Program-made: the position numbers and the translations under genes
Assembly: GCA_027886175.1 (NCBI GenBank)
Contig: JAJNNQ010000004.1
Span: 17,775,501-17,839,500 of the forward strand
Length of the DNA: 64,000 bases
Source of the DNA: Phylloscopus collybita
Lineage: Eukaryota; Chordata; Aves; Passeriformes; Phylloscopidae
Direction of reading: 5' to 3'
Shown: piece by piece, positions 23,304-35,231 of the stretch
How the letters are laid out: each line of letters opens with the position of its first letter
How positions within the stretch are numbered: the first letter of the stretch is position 1
Notes under the pieces: generated by a model
The model's database searches: none
What the model was told of the DNA's origin: nothing
What the model saw: the letters and a program-made list of their open reading frames with translations, nothing else

Positions 23304-23616
23304 TGTAGCCATGGTTCGTGCCTGTGATGTTTGGGTTTCTCTGAAACTCTTTCCCAGGCACTGTTCTGTCAATAAGAGACAGGTTTTCCTAACTGTATCC
23401 TATGTTTTGCATTTCTTTCCCTAGAAGGGACCTTCTCTTGATGTCCCTCTGACTTGACCAATGCAGTCAAAGACTTTGTCTTTCTTCCACCCCTTTGGGT
23501 GGGTTCTTTGTAAAATAGTATAAAGGGAATAAATTCCTGGGTAATAAAGATTGATTGGAGTCATTTCAGCCTTCTGACCTCAGAGTCCCTGTCGTTTTTA
23601 ATCTTAAACAGCGTCA
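23304..23616 (+). mobile_element. Solo LTR (short family, about 313 bp), plus-strand copy
   Basis: This is the same element as at 4616-4919 in the opposite orientation, differing at fewer than ten positions over the first 285 bases plus a different tail before the shared CAGCGTCA end. It starts TGTAGCCATGG at 23304 and ends at 23616. TATAAAG lies at about 23519-23525, with AATAAA at 23528-23533 and 23543-23548. The flanks are GTTCCC (23298-23303) and GTTCCA (23617-23622), a 6-bp target duplication with one mismatch. There is no internal retroviral sequence. Inserted just downstream of the exon-like segment, it could supply a promoter or a polyadenylation signal, which is inference only. Confidence 0.88.
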
Positions 23617-24985
23617 GTTCCATTCTCACCCCTTCAATTTCTCTCCCCTCAGAACTCATGTCTGAGGACCTCTCCCCACTCCAGCCCCCCTAATCCCCCC
23701 ATCTCACCTGAAATCCCCCCTCTCTGAGCTACACTCCGCCCAGGCTTTCTCCCTCTCACCTGAAGGTTCCCTTCATTAACACCTTTTAAGCCTTTCCTCA
23801 CTCCTCTGCCCACAAATTAAGGCCTTTTTTAGTATCTTTCCCATTATTCTCCCTCTGCTGAGAAACGAACACATTTTAACAATTCAAGAATGCATGAAAA
23901 ATTCATTCATGTATTTGTACAAGTCTTTTAAGACACAATTATGAATCCTTGATTTGCCATACTTTAGAAACTGTCCAATTAATAGAAGAAATCCTAATTT
24001 GTAAAAAGCAAATTGACCTACAGTACTGTTCAAGATGGTATCTTTATTTAGAATGAGTTTAGAGAGGAATCCAGAAGGATGTTTAAAAAATAGACAATAT
24101 ACCATTGGGAGATGTTTTATTCATAGAGACATTGTGAGAAAAGGATTGAAAACACTGAAGATGACTTAATTATAATCTTGAAATTAATGAAACAATTAAG
24201 TCTATTTCTCTAGGCAGTGTGTGAACTTTTAACATAGGCTGGATCAGTACCAGGCTACAGATTTTGGGGAAAGAATTAGAAGTAACAAGATTTCAGATCT
24301 AGTTTGCCTTTTTTTTTTTCTTTTTTTCTTTTCATTTTTTTTCCTTGTATTCATCTGATTTGTTTGTATAAAACAGTAGGAAAAAAAAAACACCCTTTCT
24401 TTTTCCCTGAGAATTCCCTGCAATTCTGGAACAGGCTGTGCTGCTTGCCCTTTAGGCAGCACTACAGAAATTTAACAGACAACCAACTGTGGAAATGCAT
24501 TTTCCACATGAAAGGAAGGGCTTGAAAATGAGGGGCAACCTTTTCCCCACCCCAGAGACGGTGTGCAGGGAGGAAGAACAAACCCCTCCATCCGTCCCAT
24601 GAGGGTTCAAAACACCAGCAGAGGATGGAGCAGCACTGACCTGGCATAGAAGGAATAATTTGCTATGAAGGAGTGGTCAGAGCTGAAGCAGTTCAGTAAA
24701 AGTGGTCAAAGGCTAAAGGGAAAACACACACACACAAAAAAGGCAATATGTATGACTAAAAGGTAATAATATGTATGGTAAAAAAAACCCAAACATACAT
24801 ATATAAAACTTGTTTTTTGTTTGTTCATTTTCTACTTAGTTACTGCTGAATGCTGCACTGATGAAAAATGAACCAGTGACTTAAATTAAATCAGAGTTTT
24901 GTTTTCCCAGTCAGAGTATGGCCAGAAGAGTGGAGCCCAATGAACATACAATGGCTACTCCTGTAAGAGGAATGCATATGAAGTT
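23617..24985. other. C-rich then AT-rich sequence, no recognised gene
   Basis: 23620-23800 is strikingly C/T-rich (CCCC and CCCT clusters) without a fixed unit. The rest is AT-rich with short T and A runs near 24309 and 24380 and a CA repeat near 24726-24737. No gene is visible. Confidence 0.5.
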
Positions 24986-25068
24986 AACACAGATCTTGGG
25001 TTTTGTTTGATCTGTGTTGGACTGGTAAAAAAACCCCAACCAACAAACAAACAAAAAAAACCCCACAC
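24986..25068. repeat. 10-bp inverted repeat beside an A/C-rich tract
   Basis: AACACAGATC (24986-24995) and its exact reverse complement (25009-25018) flank a 13-base T/G spacer. An A/C-rich stretch follows at about 25026-25068. The pairing of a fold-back with an A/C tract repeats the arrangement at 15.83-16.15 kb. Confidence 0.7.
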
Positions 25069-28000
25069 CCCTATTTTTTTTATTATTATTTTATTTTTTG
25101 ACTGTTAAGCAACAGCAATTGTCTGAAAACCACTGCCTAACTTGTTTTAACATTTGTTTAACTGCGGTGTTAAATCTATTGTTATAAATACACTTCTGTA
25201 AGGGTTTGATGGTAACAACAAATAATTGAATGGGGTCTGGGCTGGGTAATTCATATACCCAGCCCCTTGGTAATTCTCAGGCTGTTGGAATAAACCACGT
25301 GCAGAATAAACAAATAAACCTGTGCAGGATGAACCATGATCCCAGTACAATAATGCAAGGTAAAGGAACACAGGCACTGGCCCTCACAGAGGAGGCACAG
25401 GAGGATGGCAGCTGCCAGCACCAGCAAGCTCTGGTTAATTATTGCTCAGAAGGCCTCTCTGACACAACCCCATCATTACTCTGCTTCTGTTCCTGGTCAA
25501 GGAAAGAAAAAGAAAGAAAAGGGAAAAAAGCCAATAAAGTGTCCATTCAAAATTTCAACATTTGGGTCTGTCACGCATTATCGAGATCAGGAATTATGTC
25601 TTTACTTCCCCAAGATCTCAAAAAGTTTATACATGGTTTCAAAGCAAGGAATGTAGGGAGATGCTTGTTTACTGACTTCTGCTGTGTATTGGACATTTGG
25701 GATCTTTTTATTATAATTTTGGCCCAAGCTAACTGACCTGGAACAACTAATTAATTATTCCATGCCTTAGTTTGCCCATTTAAAAGAAATATATTATCAC
25801 CTGAAGAGCCTTGGGAGGTGACTTTGATATTTTTTAATAGAAGTGCAAATTCATATCGCAGGTTTACAAATTGCAATGCATTTCAAACAACTGGAATTTA
25901 AATAAGTCTTCTTTGATCGTCCAGAGAGAATTCTGGAGGTTCTCCACTCCTCTTCCTAAAACTAGATTTTCATATTTAAAGAATAGTTTAGCAACCATTC
26001 GCATTATAATGTGAAGTGTCTTCTGTCTTTATTATTTGTAAACAAGCAATTTCTTTATTAAGGGGAAAATCACTCTCCTGCTGCTTGAGGCATGTGATAA
26101 CATTGTAGATGAGTTTTGTTTCTCTTTTATTCATGTTAGGATTTATAACTGAGCAATACAGCTTCACTTTTTTTTTAAAAAAAATCATGGTATCATATAG
26201 GAAACTATTTCAGCAATTCTCAAGATGATTCCTCACTTATTACTTTGCAAAGGGAAAACAAACAAGAACCACAATACACCAGCTGGGCTAAAATCTCTTC
26301 AGCTTTTAGTCTGACCCAGATGCAATTTCTTTTCAAATGGGGTGGAAAAAAGCCACACAATTCGTGGAGTTACCTAAGTATTAGAAACATAAGTAAATTA
26401 AATGTTTCAGCTATTGGATTTGTGCCCCCTCAGATGTGTTTTCCAAATTAATATGCCTTAAAACGATGTTTGAAATAGCAACATACACCTGGCATAGTGG
26501 AAAAAAAAATCTTGTTAAGCAGAGGTGTAATGAAGTGGAAATAAAAATGTAAGGTCAGTACAGTATTTTGTACTGAATCACTTCCATGGACAAAGATATT
26601 GTTTGAGGTATCCTGGTCCTCCAAGCAACTCTGATCCTTTCTAATTAGTGCAGGAAGCCCATTTTCCCAAGAGGAAAGAAAAGGTGCAAAATATAGGGAA
26701 GTAGGGAACTCTAAATGTTCAGGACAGTATTCATGCAGTCCTGACATCACTTCTGTGCTACTAACCCTGCTCCCATCTCATTTCTTTCATTCACCCACCA
26801 CATCAGTGGAAAACACACAGGTGGGAGAAGTTAAAAATTGAATGGATACATCTCAATTTTTAAAAATGCTGTCATTTTTAAAAGGTATCATCATCCCATC
26901 ACCTTCATCCCATCCACTAAGGCCACCTGCAGATTCCATGGCTCCAGGAATTCGCTCATGAACGCTGAGTGAAGCCCTGGAAAGGGCTCCAAATCCTCTG
27001 CAGGAGGTGAGGCAGCACTGAAGGCACAGCTGTGCAGGGATGACTGGCAGGAAGGAAAATGAGCCCCCCAGAACCAGGGAGGAAAGTTTTGTCTGTTTTG
27101 GCATGTGATAATTTTCACTGAAAATATTTTTCAAAAGCAGTGTCATCTTTCATATTTAATGATATTCCTCCAAACTCAGAGCAGTGGAGCATTGCAGCGA
27201 GGGTCGGGTTTTGCACAAGAACCAGGCCAAGTTAATGCCATTTTAAAGCAGTTTTGGGGCAAAGTTTCATTGGAGAGCTAATTACAGAGAGCTGAGAATG
27301 CCTCCAGTTTAAAAGTTACTTAATCCCTCATGGAAGAGCTGTGGGTGCTGACTTTCTTACCTTCTTTCTAAAGTGCAAGCTGTTAAAAATGCTAATTGTC
27401 TGAATTCACAAAATTCCCTCTTCAAAGAGAAATAACACTGTTTTGAAAGGCAGCTTTTGAATATGATTTTGATTCTAAAGCATCCTATTTAGAGAAAATG
27501 GGATCCATAAATGTCAACACCACCTGTAGTCTGCTTGATAATGTGCCTGCTTTCTGACAACAGCATTGATAAGCCACAGGCACACTAGAACAAACATCTC
27601 TTACTTTATCTGTTAGATAAAACTTGAAGGGGGTGGTGGTTACTAGGAAACTTTCTGTTCCTAATTTGTTTCAACAGAAATCTGCAAATACAAGTTTAAG
27701 CATCAAACAATGCCAAGTAAAATTCGGCGGATTAGCATTTTCCCTGAAGAAGGCAGGGAGGTTATGAGTCTCCTTGGGTTCGGTGACAATCTCTGCAAAA
27801 AAACATGGAATTTAGAGGCAAACTGTCTTTGGAGCCTGTTGTGACCACGAGAAAAACCCGTGTGACACATTAAATGAGAAATAAACATTCTGACAATGCA
27901 AAACCCGATTTCCTGCCTCCTGCCTATAGAAAAGACGTGACAGAAAAAGCCTTCAGGCAGGCAGAACACCTTACCAGGTTATGGAATAAATGCACTAAGG

Positions 28001-29433
28001 TAGTGTTTTACATGAAACTACTGGATATAAGTTCTTGTTATTCCAATTACGAAGAATGAAATCTTGGTATTGTGATAAGCGCAGCTAAAAAGAACAAAGG
28101 AGGAATAGCTATAGTTAGCAAAATTTTTTGTCTGCTGGAAGTTTCCTGGGGAAATTTTTAATAATGGATGTTATTTTCCTACAGGAGTTTTTGTCAATAT
28201 GTTATGATGACACAAAATGGCAGCTTAAATCCAAGAAGTAACTAAATACTTTTTAAAAGCTCCCATAAAGTTGTAAAAACTTTTGCATTCATTTTTGAAA
28301 AGAGTGGTGACCTTAACAATAGAAAGGTATTAAAATGTGATGTTCTAATGAATCTTCTTTTTATATGATTTGTTTCTAATTTTGATTGCCAGGTTATTTG
28401 CACAGAGAGAAAAAGACAGGGGAATGAGACAGGAAATCTGAAGTCACGCAGCACCACAGTCCTCTATGAAATATTCATTGGTACTTGAACAGGACAATTT
28501 CAATGTTGTTTTGCATTAAAATCTTTTAAAGGGAAGAAAAAGGTGAAAAGAAAACACACAGATCATGGAGCTGCCATGCAAAAAGAGAGGTCAGTGACCC
28601 ATTTAGATCCAGATCTCGCTAACAAAGGCCAGGACACAGCTGAGCAGAGCAGAGGACAGACAAAGGGTCTCCCCACCACCAACCACCCTCACCATCTCAA
28701 CCTGGGAAATCACCCAAAAGCTGTTTTGCTTCATTTTCTCCCACGCCTCCTGTACAAAAGTCGATATATCTCAGCCAGGCAGAGCCTGATCATTCAGGGA
28801 GATCTTTCCATCAATTCCTCTGTGGTTGCAAGAGTTGAGTGAGAGAGAGATCTAACATCTAATTTAATAGCTCCCCACACCAGTTCAAGATCGTTTCCCA
28901 CAGTATGTTAACTGTACTGTCCAATTCAACTTCAAATAAAATCAAGGCAAAGGGCTTCAAAACCACTTCAGACAGATTATTGCAAAGTCCAATACGTTTT
29001 ATTGGTTCTAAGTAAAAGGCTTTCTTTCATTAGCTTAATTTAATTCCCTCAGAGAGTTGCTACCCTTTTGAAACTACCAAAATACTCACAATTACTCAGT
29101 GGAGGTTATAAAAGAGCCTTTGAATATGTACTGATATTTCCTTCCAGTTAGCCAGCCTCTTAAAAATCCAGGCCAAACTCTCTGGTACTGTAAACCAACA
29201 CTGCCAATTTGAAATTAATGACAGCACACATGAACCTGGCCCACTGCAAGAACCCAGAGGAGGTGGGAGTGAAAATGTGGACTAAACAGGAAACACAAGC
29301 ACTGAGCCTGTCCTGTTCATTTTGCTATCAAAGGACGACAAGAGATGGAAATTCAGTTCCACATGAAAAAGTCACCTCAGGAATATTTACCAATTTCCTT
29401 GGGTCAGTCACATTTGTATATGGATTTTTCTTG
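25069..29433. other. Unique AT-rich region without recognised genes
   Basis: I find no mobile element or RNA gene. A 168-codon plus-strand frame (25230-25736) is the longest open frame outside repeats in this stretch, but its product has no recognisable domain, its 3' half is AT-rich with poor codon choice, and an overlapping frame is also open, so I do not call it a gene. An 8-bp inverted repeat (TCAGTACA) lies near 26553-26574. Confidence 0.5.
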
Positions 29434-29453
29434 CCCCCCCCCCCCCCCCCCCC
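29434..29453. repeat. 20-base C run
   Basis: An uninterrupted run of 20 C, rare in vertebrate DNA. The complement can form G-quadruplexes, and the length is hard to sequence, so the true allele may differ. Confidence 0.95.
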
Positions 29454-32400
29454 TTCTCCACACAATTAAAGTGGTGGCTGCCTAAGTTCCAGACATGTAC
29501 TCAAAGGTGAACTATTGCTGAACTTTAGACAGGGCTTTTATAACCTGCTTTCACTAATCTCAGAGATGAAATCTGCTAGAAATAATTTCTTCACAAGTTT
29601 ATTTTATCTTCTCTTTCAATTAGCAGAGGTGCCAATGCTGCATGCACCAACTGAGCTCTCTTTTACCTTTTTTCTTTTTACTTAATAAAAGAATTGCAAG
29701 ACTCTCTGGAGCCTTGAAACATGCATGAAATGAGACACTACTTGGACATGAGTGAAATTGTCTTCATTTGGTTGTGGTTTTTTTTCCCCTAAATGATTCT
29801 TTGATGAGTTTGTTTTTTGGGTTTTTTTTTAATAATCATCACATGTACTCATTAACAGTATTGATTTAACCATGAATGAACCCAAACTCTTATTAAATAC
29901 TTACTGAACAGGCAGAATAGAGGAAATAGAAACAAAGTCTTTCCCTGACCAAGAATGCCCTATTTATAGGACTTAATAGGTGCCCAAAAATCTCATCATT
30001 TGTAGACACAGTAGAAAAATTCAACCTGTATAATTTGCTTTGAGACTGCTATGAAGGACATAAAACAGTGGCTGAAAAAAATAGGAAGCCTTGGTTTTGA
30101 TAAAGGAAATGAAGACATTTGCCTGGAGTGTTATATAGTCTGACACCAGCTTCACAGACACATATTTCAGCTAATCTAGAATTGAACTGGTGTTAATATA
30201 GTGCAACTCGAATCCCACTGAAACAATTGCTCTGTTGAATTCCACAGAAATGCCATAATCATGCTAAGATTGATAGGGTTTTTGTGGGTTTGTTTGTTTG
30301 TTTTTGGTTTTGGTTTTTGTTTTGGTTTGGTTTTTTTTCTGAAGTTTCCCACGTAATTCTCTTGTAGAATCCCTGAATAAAACTGGACAAGTTTGTTTAT
30401 ACCTTTTTTTTTTTGGTAACCTAATTTTCCATGGAAATGGTTGCTTTACCTTTCAACTTGGATTTTGCGTAATATCTATCTCTTCCCTCCTTCTGACATT
30501 CCCTCTTAGATGAAAGTCAGAGAGCAAAAAATGGGAAATAACTTCTCAATCTTCCTTAGCTGAAAGGTCCTGCCAGGACATGGATGAGCAAAGATTGCCT
30601 TCCTCAGCATGAAGAACTGACAGATGCTTGAAACAGAGATTTTCAGTCTGGCTCAGAGCTGAGGCTGTGACATTGCTTCAGCTGCCCGTGGCTCAGAGCA
30701 GGGGGGGGGTCTGATCCTCATCTCAGTTTTTGGGTTAGGATACAATTTTCCATGGTTTTGACACCAAAAGGTGTTCGTGTTTGTAAAATCACGTAATTGA
30801 GTTTATCGATTCCTTGAACAAATCATTGGCTGCCTTGCACATGAATCACCTTATAAAGACTGGAGAAAAAGCTTATTTTGAAGCTCATTTCTTCTGGCGT
30901 CACTTGCAGAAAGTTGATTTGCTCTGCAGGCAGAAAGTTCATTCAAAAAACATGCTGCTGCCTAAGAAAATCTGTAACTAATGAAAAAAATCCTTCAACA
31001 TGCCTAGTCAAACTGAAAACTACCTTTGGTGGTAAATTCACGAAGACAATGCAAAATAGATCTGACTTCTCTCACTGAAGAACACTCCCAAAGTACCAGA
31101 GAGACTGACAGCATGGCCAAGTTCTCTCTAAATTGTGAGAGTCAAACAAGAAAGATCACATTCAGTAGTTAAAAGCATTTTTCCACTTAGTCATATATTT
31201 ATATGACACTTCGGATAGAAACCAGGCCTCTCAACATTCTAGATAAGAATATCTCAAGAGAATGAATATATTTTCAGCTTCCATCTGTGATGTCATTACA
31301 GCTCCAATCTGTTCAAAAGCAGAAAGTCAGGCCCGAGTGAAAGTGTCTCAACCTGATTTTCATACACCTTGGCAATAGTCGCCCAGATTTCTAATTTAAT
31401 AAGGCTTTGGGTCAGCTAGAAATGCTGCATGCTGTAATTGGCAGACTCGTTGCCTGCATGATGAGCCACCAGTCAGGTTTCAAACATTTGCTGCTGTAAG
31501 TTCTTCAGAAAGGAGGTGCTTGCACAAGTTCACTTCTGCTTAGAAGAAAAAATGAAATTGCATGAAGTTCCTGAAGGGCAGAGAGGAAACTCCCAGCCCT
31601 GGTGCAGAAGGGTCTGGGACCAGGAAGCAGAAGATTCCAGTCCACACAGTGTCAGGCTTGGCCTGGCAAACTCTGCACTGATTTCTTTTTCTAGAGCTTT
31701 CAGGCACAGGGCTGTTCACACCCACTCCTCCTGGGCTGTTCCTGACTTAAACAGTTAAAGACAACGAGGACTGCTCTTTTAAGAGATGATTTGGGTGAAT
31801 TTTCATGCTTGAAAACAGTTCCCCTCCCTTCATCCTCTCCCAAAGCTTCAAGTTCCTCGTCTACAACCTTTTGGATAAAATAAACTTTAGTGGATTTCTT
31901 ATAGAAATGTCAAAGGAAAGGTTAAACTGTTCCTGTCTCATTCATCAGAATTATTTTTTCCTCCTTTCATACTTTTTCTGTGGCATGAAATAAAGAAGCA
32001 GATCATTTGAAATAGTGTTGGATGACAAATAAAGGAGTTTTATATTAACTCAGGGAAATCTGAAGTTAGATCATGTACAAAACCCCTAACAGTTGACACT
32101 AGAATTTTCTCCTTACCTATCTGATTTCTGACATTCAAGAATGTGGCCTTCAGAATTAATTTCCTTTTGAGCCTGATTTTTTTCTGTTCCTTCTTGTTTA
32201 ACAGTTATTAACTATCTCATAAGCACACACTGCACATCAAAGTAGAGAACTACCAGAACACAGACCTTTATTTTTCTCCATTTGTTCTACTCTGTATTTT
32301 CATCTCATCTGATGCATAGGCTGCCAGTTGATGTTTAAACAGAATTCTTTCAAGTTAATAATTTTTTTTCAGTATTTATTTTAAACCAGCACCTGTTATC

Positions 32401-33073
32401 TCTCTGCTGTACCTTCTGTGATTTCACAGCAGCTGACTGGAGTTGAATTTGGCATTGCTAAGCTTCTAAAGCAATATCCATCCCGCCTCCTTCCATTTAA
32501 TTGCACCTCATGTATGAGGGAAGGAGTTGTAGAATTTAGGAAGGAGGGAATGGCATCTTTTGTGATGGTGCCAATTTCAGGCAGCTTTCTGTTGTGGTTT
32601 GGGTTTGTTTGTTCATTTGTCATGCTGAATCAAGATGACACAAACCAGGTTGTGATGAATTGCAGCAACTTCCTATCATGAAACTGGACAAATAATCACT
32701 GAAAGGGTGATTTTCTACCTGCACAGCTGAAGCAGAAGCACAGAGGACACTTCAGGTGTCAGTAAGTGCCTGTAACCACCCAACAGTATTTCCTAGGAGG
32801 ATTTAAGTACTTCCAGTTCCCACCTGGGATGCAATTCCAATAGCAAAACTAGAGGCGAACAAGAGGGATGAAAATGTAACCAGCCCAAACCACCTTTTGA
32901 GTTTCCTAAATTACTGAGAATTCAGATCCAAACTCATGATTTAGTGACACAGGCTATGACTAAAATACACATATTACAGTCAAAGGATTATGAAAATGAA
33001 TCAGCCTAGTACCAAGTAGCTTTAAAAATTAGGATATCAAAGGGAGTTTAGCTCTAAGTGCCCATGGCAGCAA
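29454..33073. other. No recognised gene; small T/G-rich tract
   Basis: AT-rich sequence. A T/G-rich patch lies at about 30278-30332 and a G9 run near 30702. No exon or transposon was recognised. Confidence 0.5.
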
Positions 33074-33093
33074 GGGGGGGGGGGGGGGGGGGG
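33074..33093. repeat. 20-base G run
   Basis: An uninterrupted run of 20 G, the mirror of the C run 3.6 kb upstream. Same comments: it is quadruplex-prone and its length is sensitive to sequencing. Confidence 0.95.
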
Positions 33094-33734
33094 CAGTTTG
33101 CCTTTTAAGCTTTTGAATTTCCTACCAAGGAAATTATTTGCCTCTAAGCTGGATGAAAGAATCAGGTACATGACTTTGAAACAGGTGTCTGAACACGTAC
33201 TCTGCCACTACTCAGCTCAGGAGATGCTCACTTCTCTCCTAAATTCACCCCTCCAGGTATTCCAGTGTCATTTTCGCCCAGTCTTTGTTCACAGGGATCC
33301 TGGCAGTCACACCTGCAGGAGCAGGAGCTTTTTATTTGTACCCAAAAGGACTAATGACAACAACCCTCTTAATTTTACACTTAAAACCCTGAGTATCTTC
33401 CATTAGAAACTTACAACACACTCCGTCACCTTAGCTTCTTTCCAAGTATAGTAAGTAAATCCATGACAGAACTGTTTTATTTTTATGAGCCAGGTAAAAG
33501 TGAAGAATTAGGAAAACACCACAAAGAAAATACAGGTGTATTAAACCCCAGAGATAGCAGCCATTAACAAACAACATTTAGCCTTGAGAGAAGTGACAGA
33601 AGGCATCAAGTCCTAACCAACTCCACTCTTCTTTTCCTCTCTTTAAAGCTTCACCCTTTGCCTTGAAGGCTTTCCACCACTCTTGCAAAGCTCAGCAATT
33701 GAAAGCAGAACTTAAAGACTCCTTTCTCTCCCCA
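33094..33734. other. No recognisable feature
   Basis: AT-rich sequence with a 102-codon open frame (33098-33406) that has no recognisable motif. Confidence 0.45.
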
Positions 33735-33828
33735 GGGGGCAGTGAGCTCCTGCACCTGGAGCAGGGAGGTTGGCCCAGGTGACCTCCAGGGGTCCGTTCC
33801 AACCTGAACCATTTGTGATTTTGTGAGG
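33735..33828 (+). mobile_element. CR1 LINE 3' end (about 95 bp)
   Basis: The segment reads CTGGAGCAGGGAGGTTGG, then GGTGACCTCCAGGGGTCC, GTTCCAACCTGAACCATTTG and TGATTTTGTGAG. This is the typical CR1 3' terminus, with decayed copies of its ATTCTGTG-like tail repeat. It is a heavily 5'-truncated plus-strand insertion and has no coding capacity. Confidence 0.85.
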
Positions 33829-34146
33829 GGAACTTTTTCCTGGGACTCGTGGTGTTTTGGAAAAGCTAAGATGCAGCCCTCATACAAGTCAAATTCTAAG
33901 CTTACTATTCCACTCATAAAAAGCCGATGCTGCCACTAAAGCACTGAACTGCCACAAAGCAAGAATGTCCACGGCCCTGAGGAGAGGATACAAAGCATGC
34001 AGTGAACCCAATCCTCAAAGGAGGATTGGTTTCCTCACCTGTACATAAACCTTGCCTATATCCAATGCCACCAGGGCAACAAAGCGAGCTCTTGGCAAAA
34101 TTATTTCCAAGGAATTACAAAGAAAATGGAAGCAGAGCCTTTCCCT
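33829..34146. other. No recognisable feature
   Basis: Unique sequence between the CR1 end and the A/C plus GAAAA satellite. Confidence 0.45.
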
Positions 34147-34220
34147 CTGCAATTATATAAAAAACCAAACAAAACCCAACCAAACAAAAAACAAACAAAC
34201 AAGCAAAGCAACACACACAC
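34147..34220. repeat. A/C-rich lead-in to the GAAAA array
   Basis: Irregular AAACC and AAACA units ending in an ACAC run, directly continuous with the GAAAA array. Confidence 0.75.
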
Positions 34221-34325
34221 GAAAAGAAAAGAAAAGAAAAGAAAAGAAAAGAAAAGAAAAGAAAAGAAAAGAAAAGAAAAGAAAAGAAAAGAAAAGAAAA
34301 GAAAAGAAAAGAAAAGAAAAGAAAA
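34221..34325. repeat. (GAAAA)21 microsatellite
   Basis: Twenty-one uninterrupted perfect copies of GAAAA (105 bases). The lack of any interruption suggests recent expansion and likely length polymorphism. The Lys/Arg/Glu-rich frames across it are compositional. Confidence 0.97.
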
Positions 34326-34448
34326 CCACTTTATTTTAGTTCTTGAAAGTTACAGAGGCAAACTGGCTCTTGATTAAACCAGCAGAAGGGAATACACACA
34401 GACAACTTCAGTGTCCCCTGACAGAATGCCCACTTCAAAACTGGCCAC

Positions 34449-35231
34449 CCCATTGTCTTGGTTTGGAAAGACAGGTATCAGCCAGGCAAAGCTGAAGTTT
34501 CCCTAAGTATGGAGAATGTAAACCGCTCAGCCCTGCCAAATTATAATTTTGCAATTAAGGGCTTTCAGGCAAAAATTTGGGAACAGGAATAACAGTTCTT
34601 TCCTAGGAATATTAATAATACAAATGTAATAGAAAAACAAAACCACCCAACCAAGCCAGCAAACAAACAAACAACAATTTTGGAAAACCCTAACAGAGTC
34701 AGAGCTACAACCTGACACCCTGTTGGTCAGGGTGTTGGAAGCAGTCCAAAAGTGAGTCCTCCTGGAGTGGCAGATGTGGTTCTGTTGAAGTAGAGATGAT
34801 CCTGTAGCAAAAGGGTCCAGGGGTGGTGAGAAGGGGTCCAGTGATGGTGAGAAGGGGCTCAGTCTTCCTCCAGAAATCGGGTGAAGCTGGATACTTTCTG
34901 TTCCTACATCTCAGTTTTTATCCAGGTAGGAATGGTTGGCTCCCCCCACTGGATGGAGCATCTCACAATAGAATGATGGAATGTGGGTGTTCTACTTCGG
35001 TGATGGGGTGTCTTAATGGCCCATTAGCAGCAGATATCCCCTGGAGGGAGGAGGGGTGGTGACAGGGATAAGAAACACTGCCCCACCTGGTTTGAACAGC
35101 TGGGCCATTATCAGAAGGCATCTGCCCCCCTCCCCCCAGAGTTACAAGAGATAAAGAAGAACATTTCCCCAACTGCTTTCAGCAAATGAAATAGAATACA
35201 CATTTTTGGTTCCATAACCCAAGACACCCAT
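34449..35231. mobile_element. Solo LTR, about 773 bp, with 5-bp target duplication
   Basis: The element spans 34454-35226. It begins TGTCTTGGTTTGG and ends CCAAGACA, an exact inverted octamer with TG...CA ends. The flanks are a perfect direct repeat, CCCAT (34449-34453 and 35227-35231). A 5-bp duplication and these termini fit the class III (ERVL-like) LTRs of songbirds, an assignment from family knowledge. The inside contains the motif GGAATAACAGTTCTTTCCTA and, near 34623-34678, an A/C patch. There is no internal provirus, so it is a solo LTR. Orientation is left open because the terminal octamers are symmetric and no unambiguous TATA and AATAAA pair was found. Confidence 0.88.

Noticed and set aside
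25230..25736. 168-codon plus-strand open frame
   Set aside because: No recognisable domain, weak codon bias in the second half, an overlapping alternative frame and no splice or promoter context.
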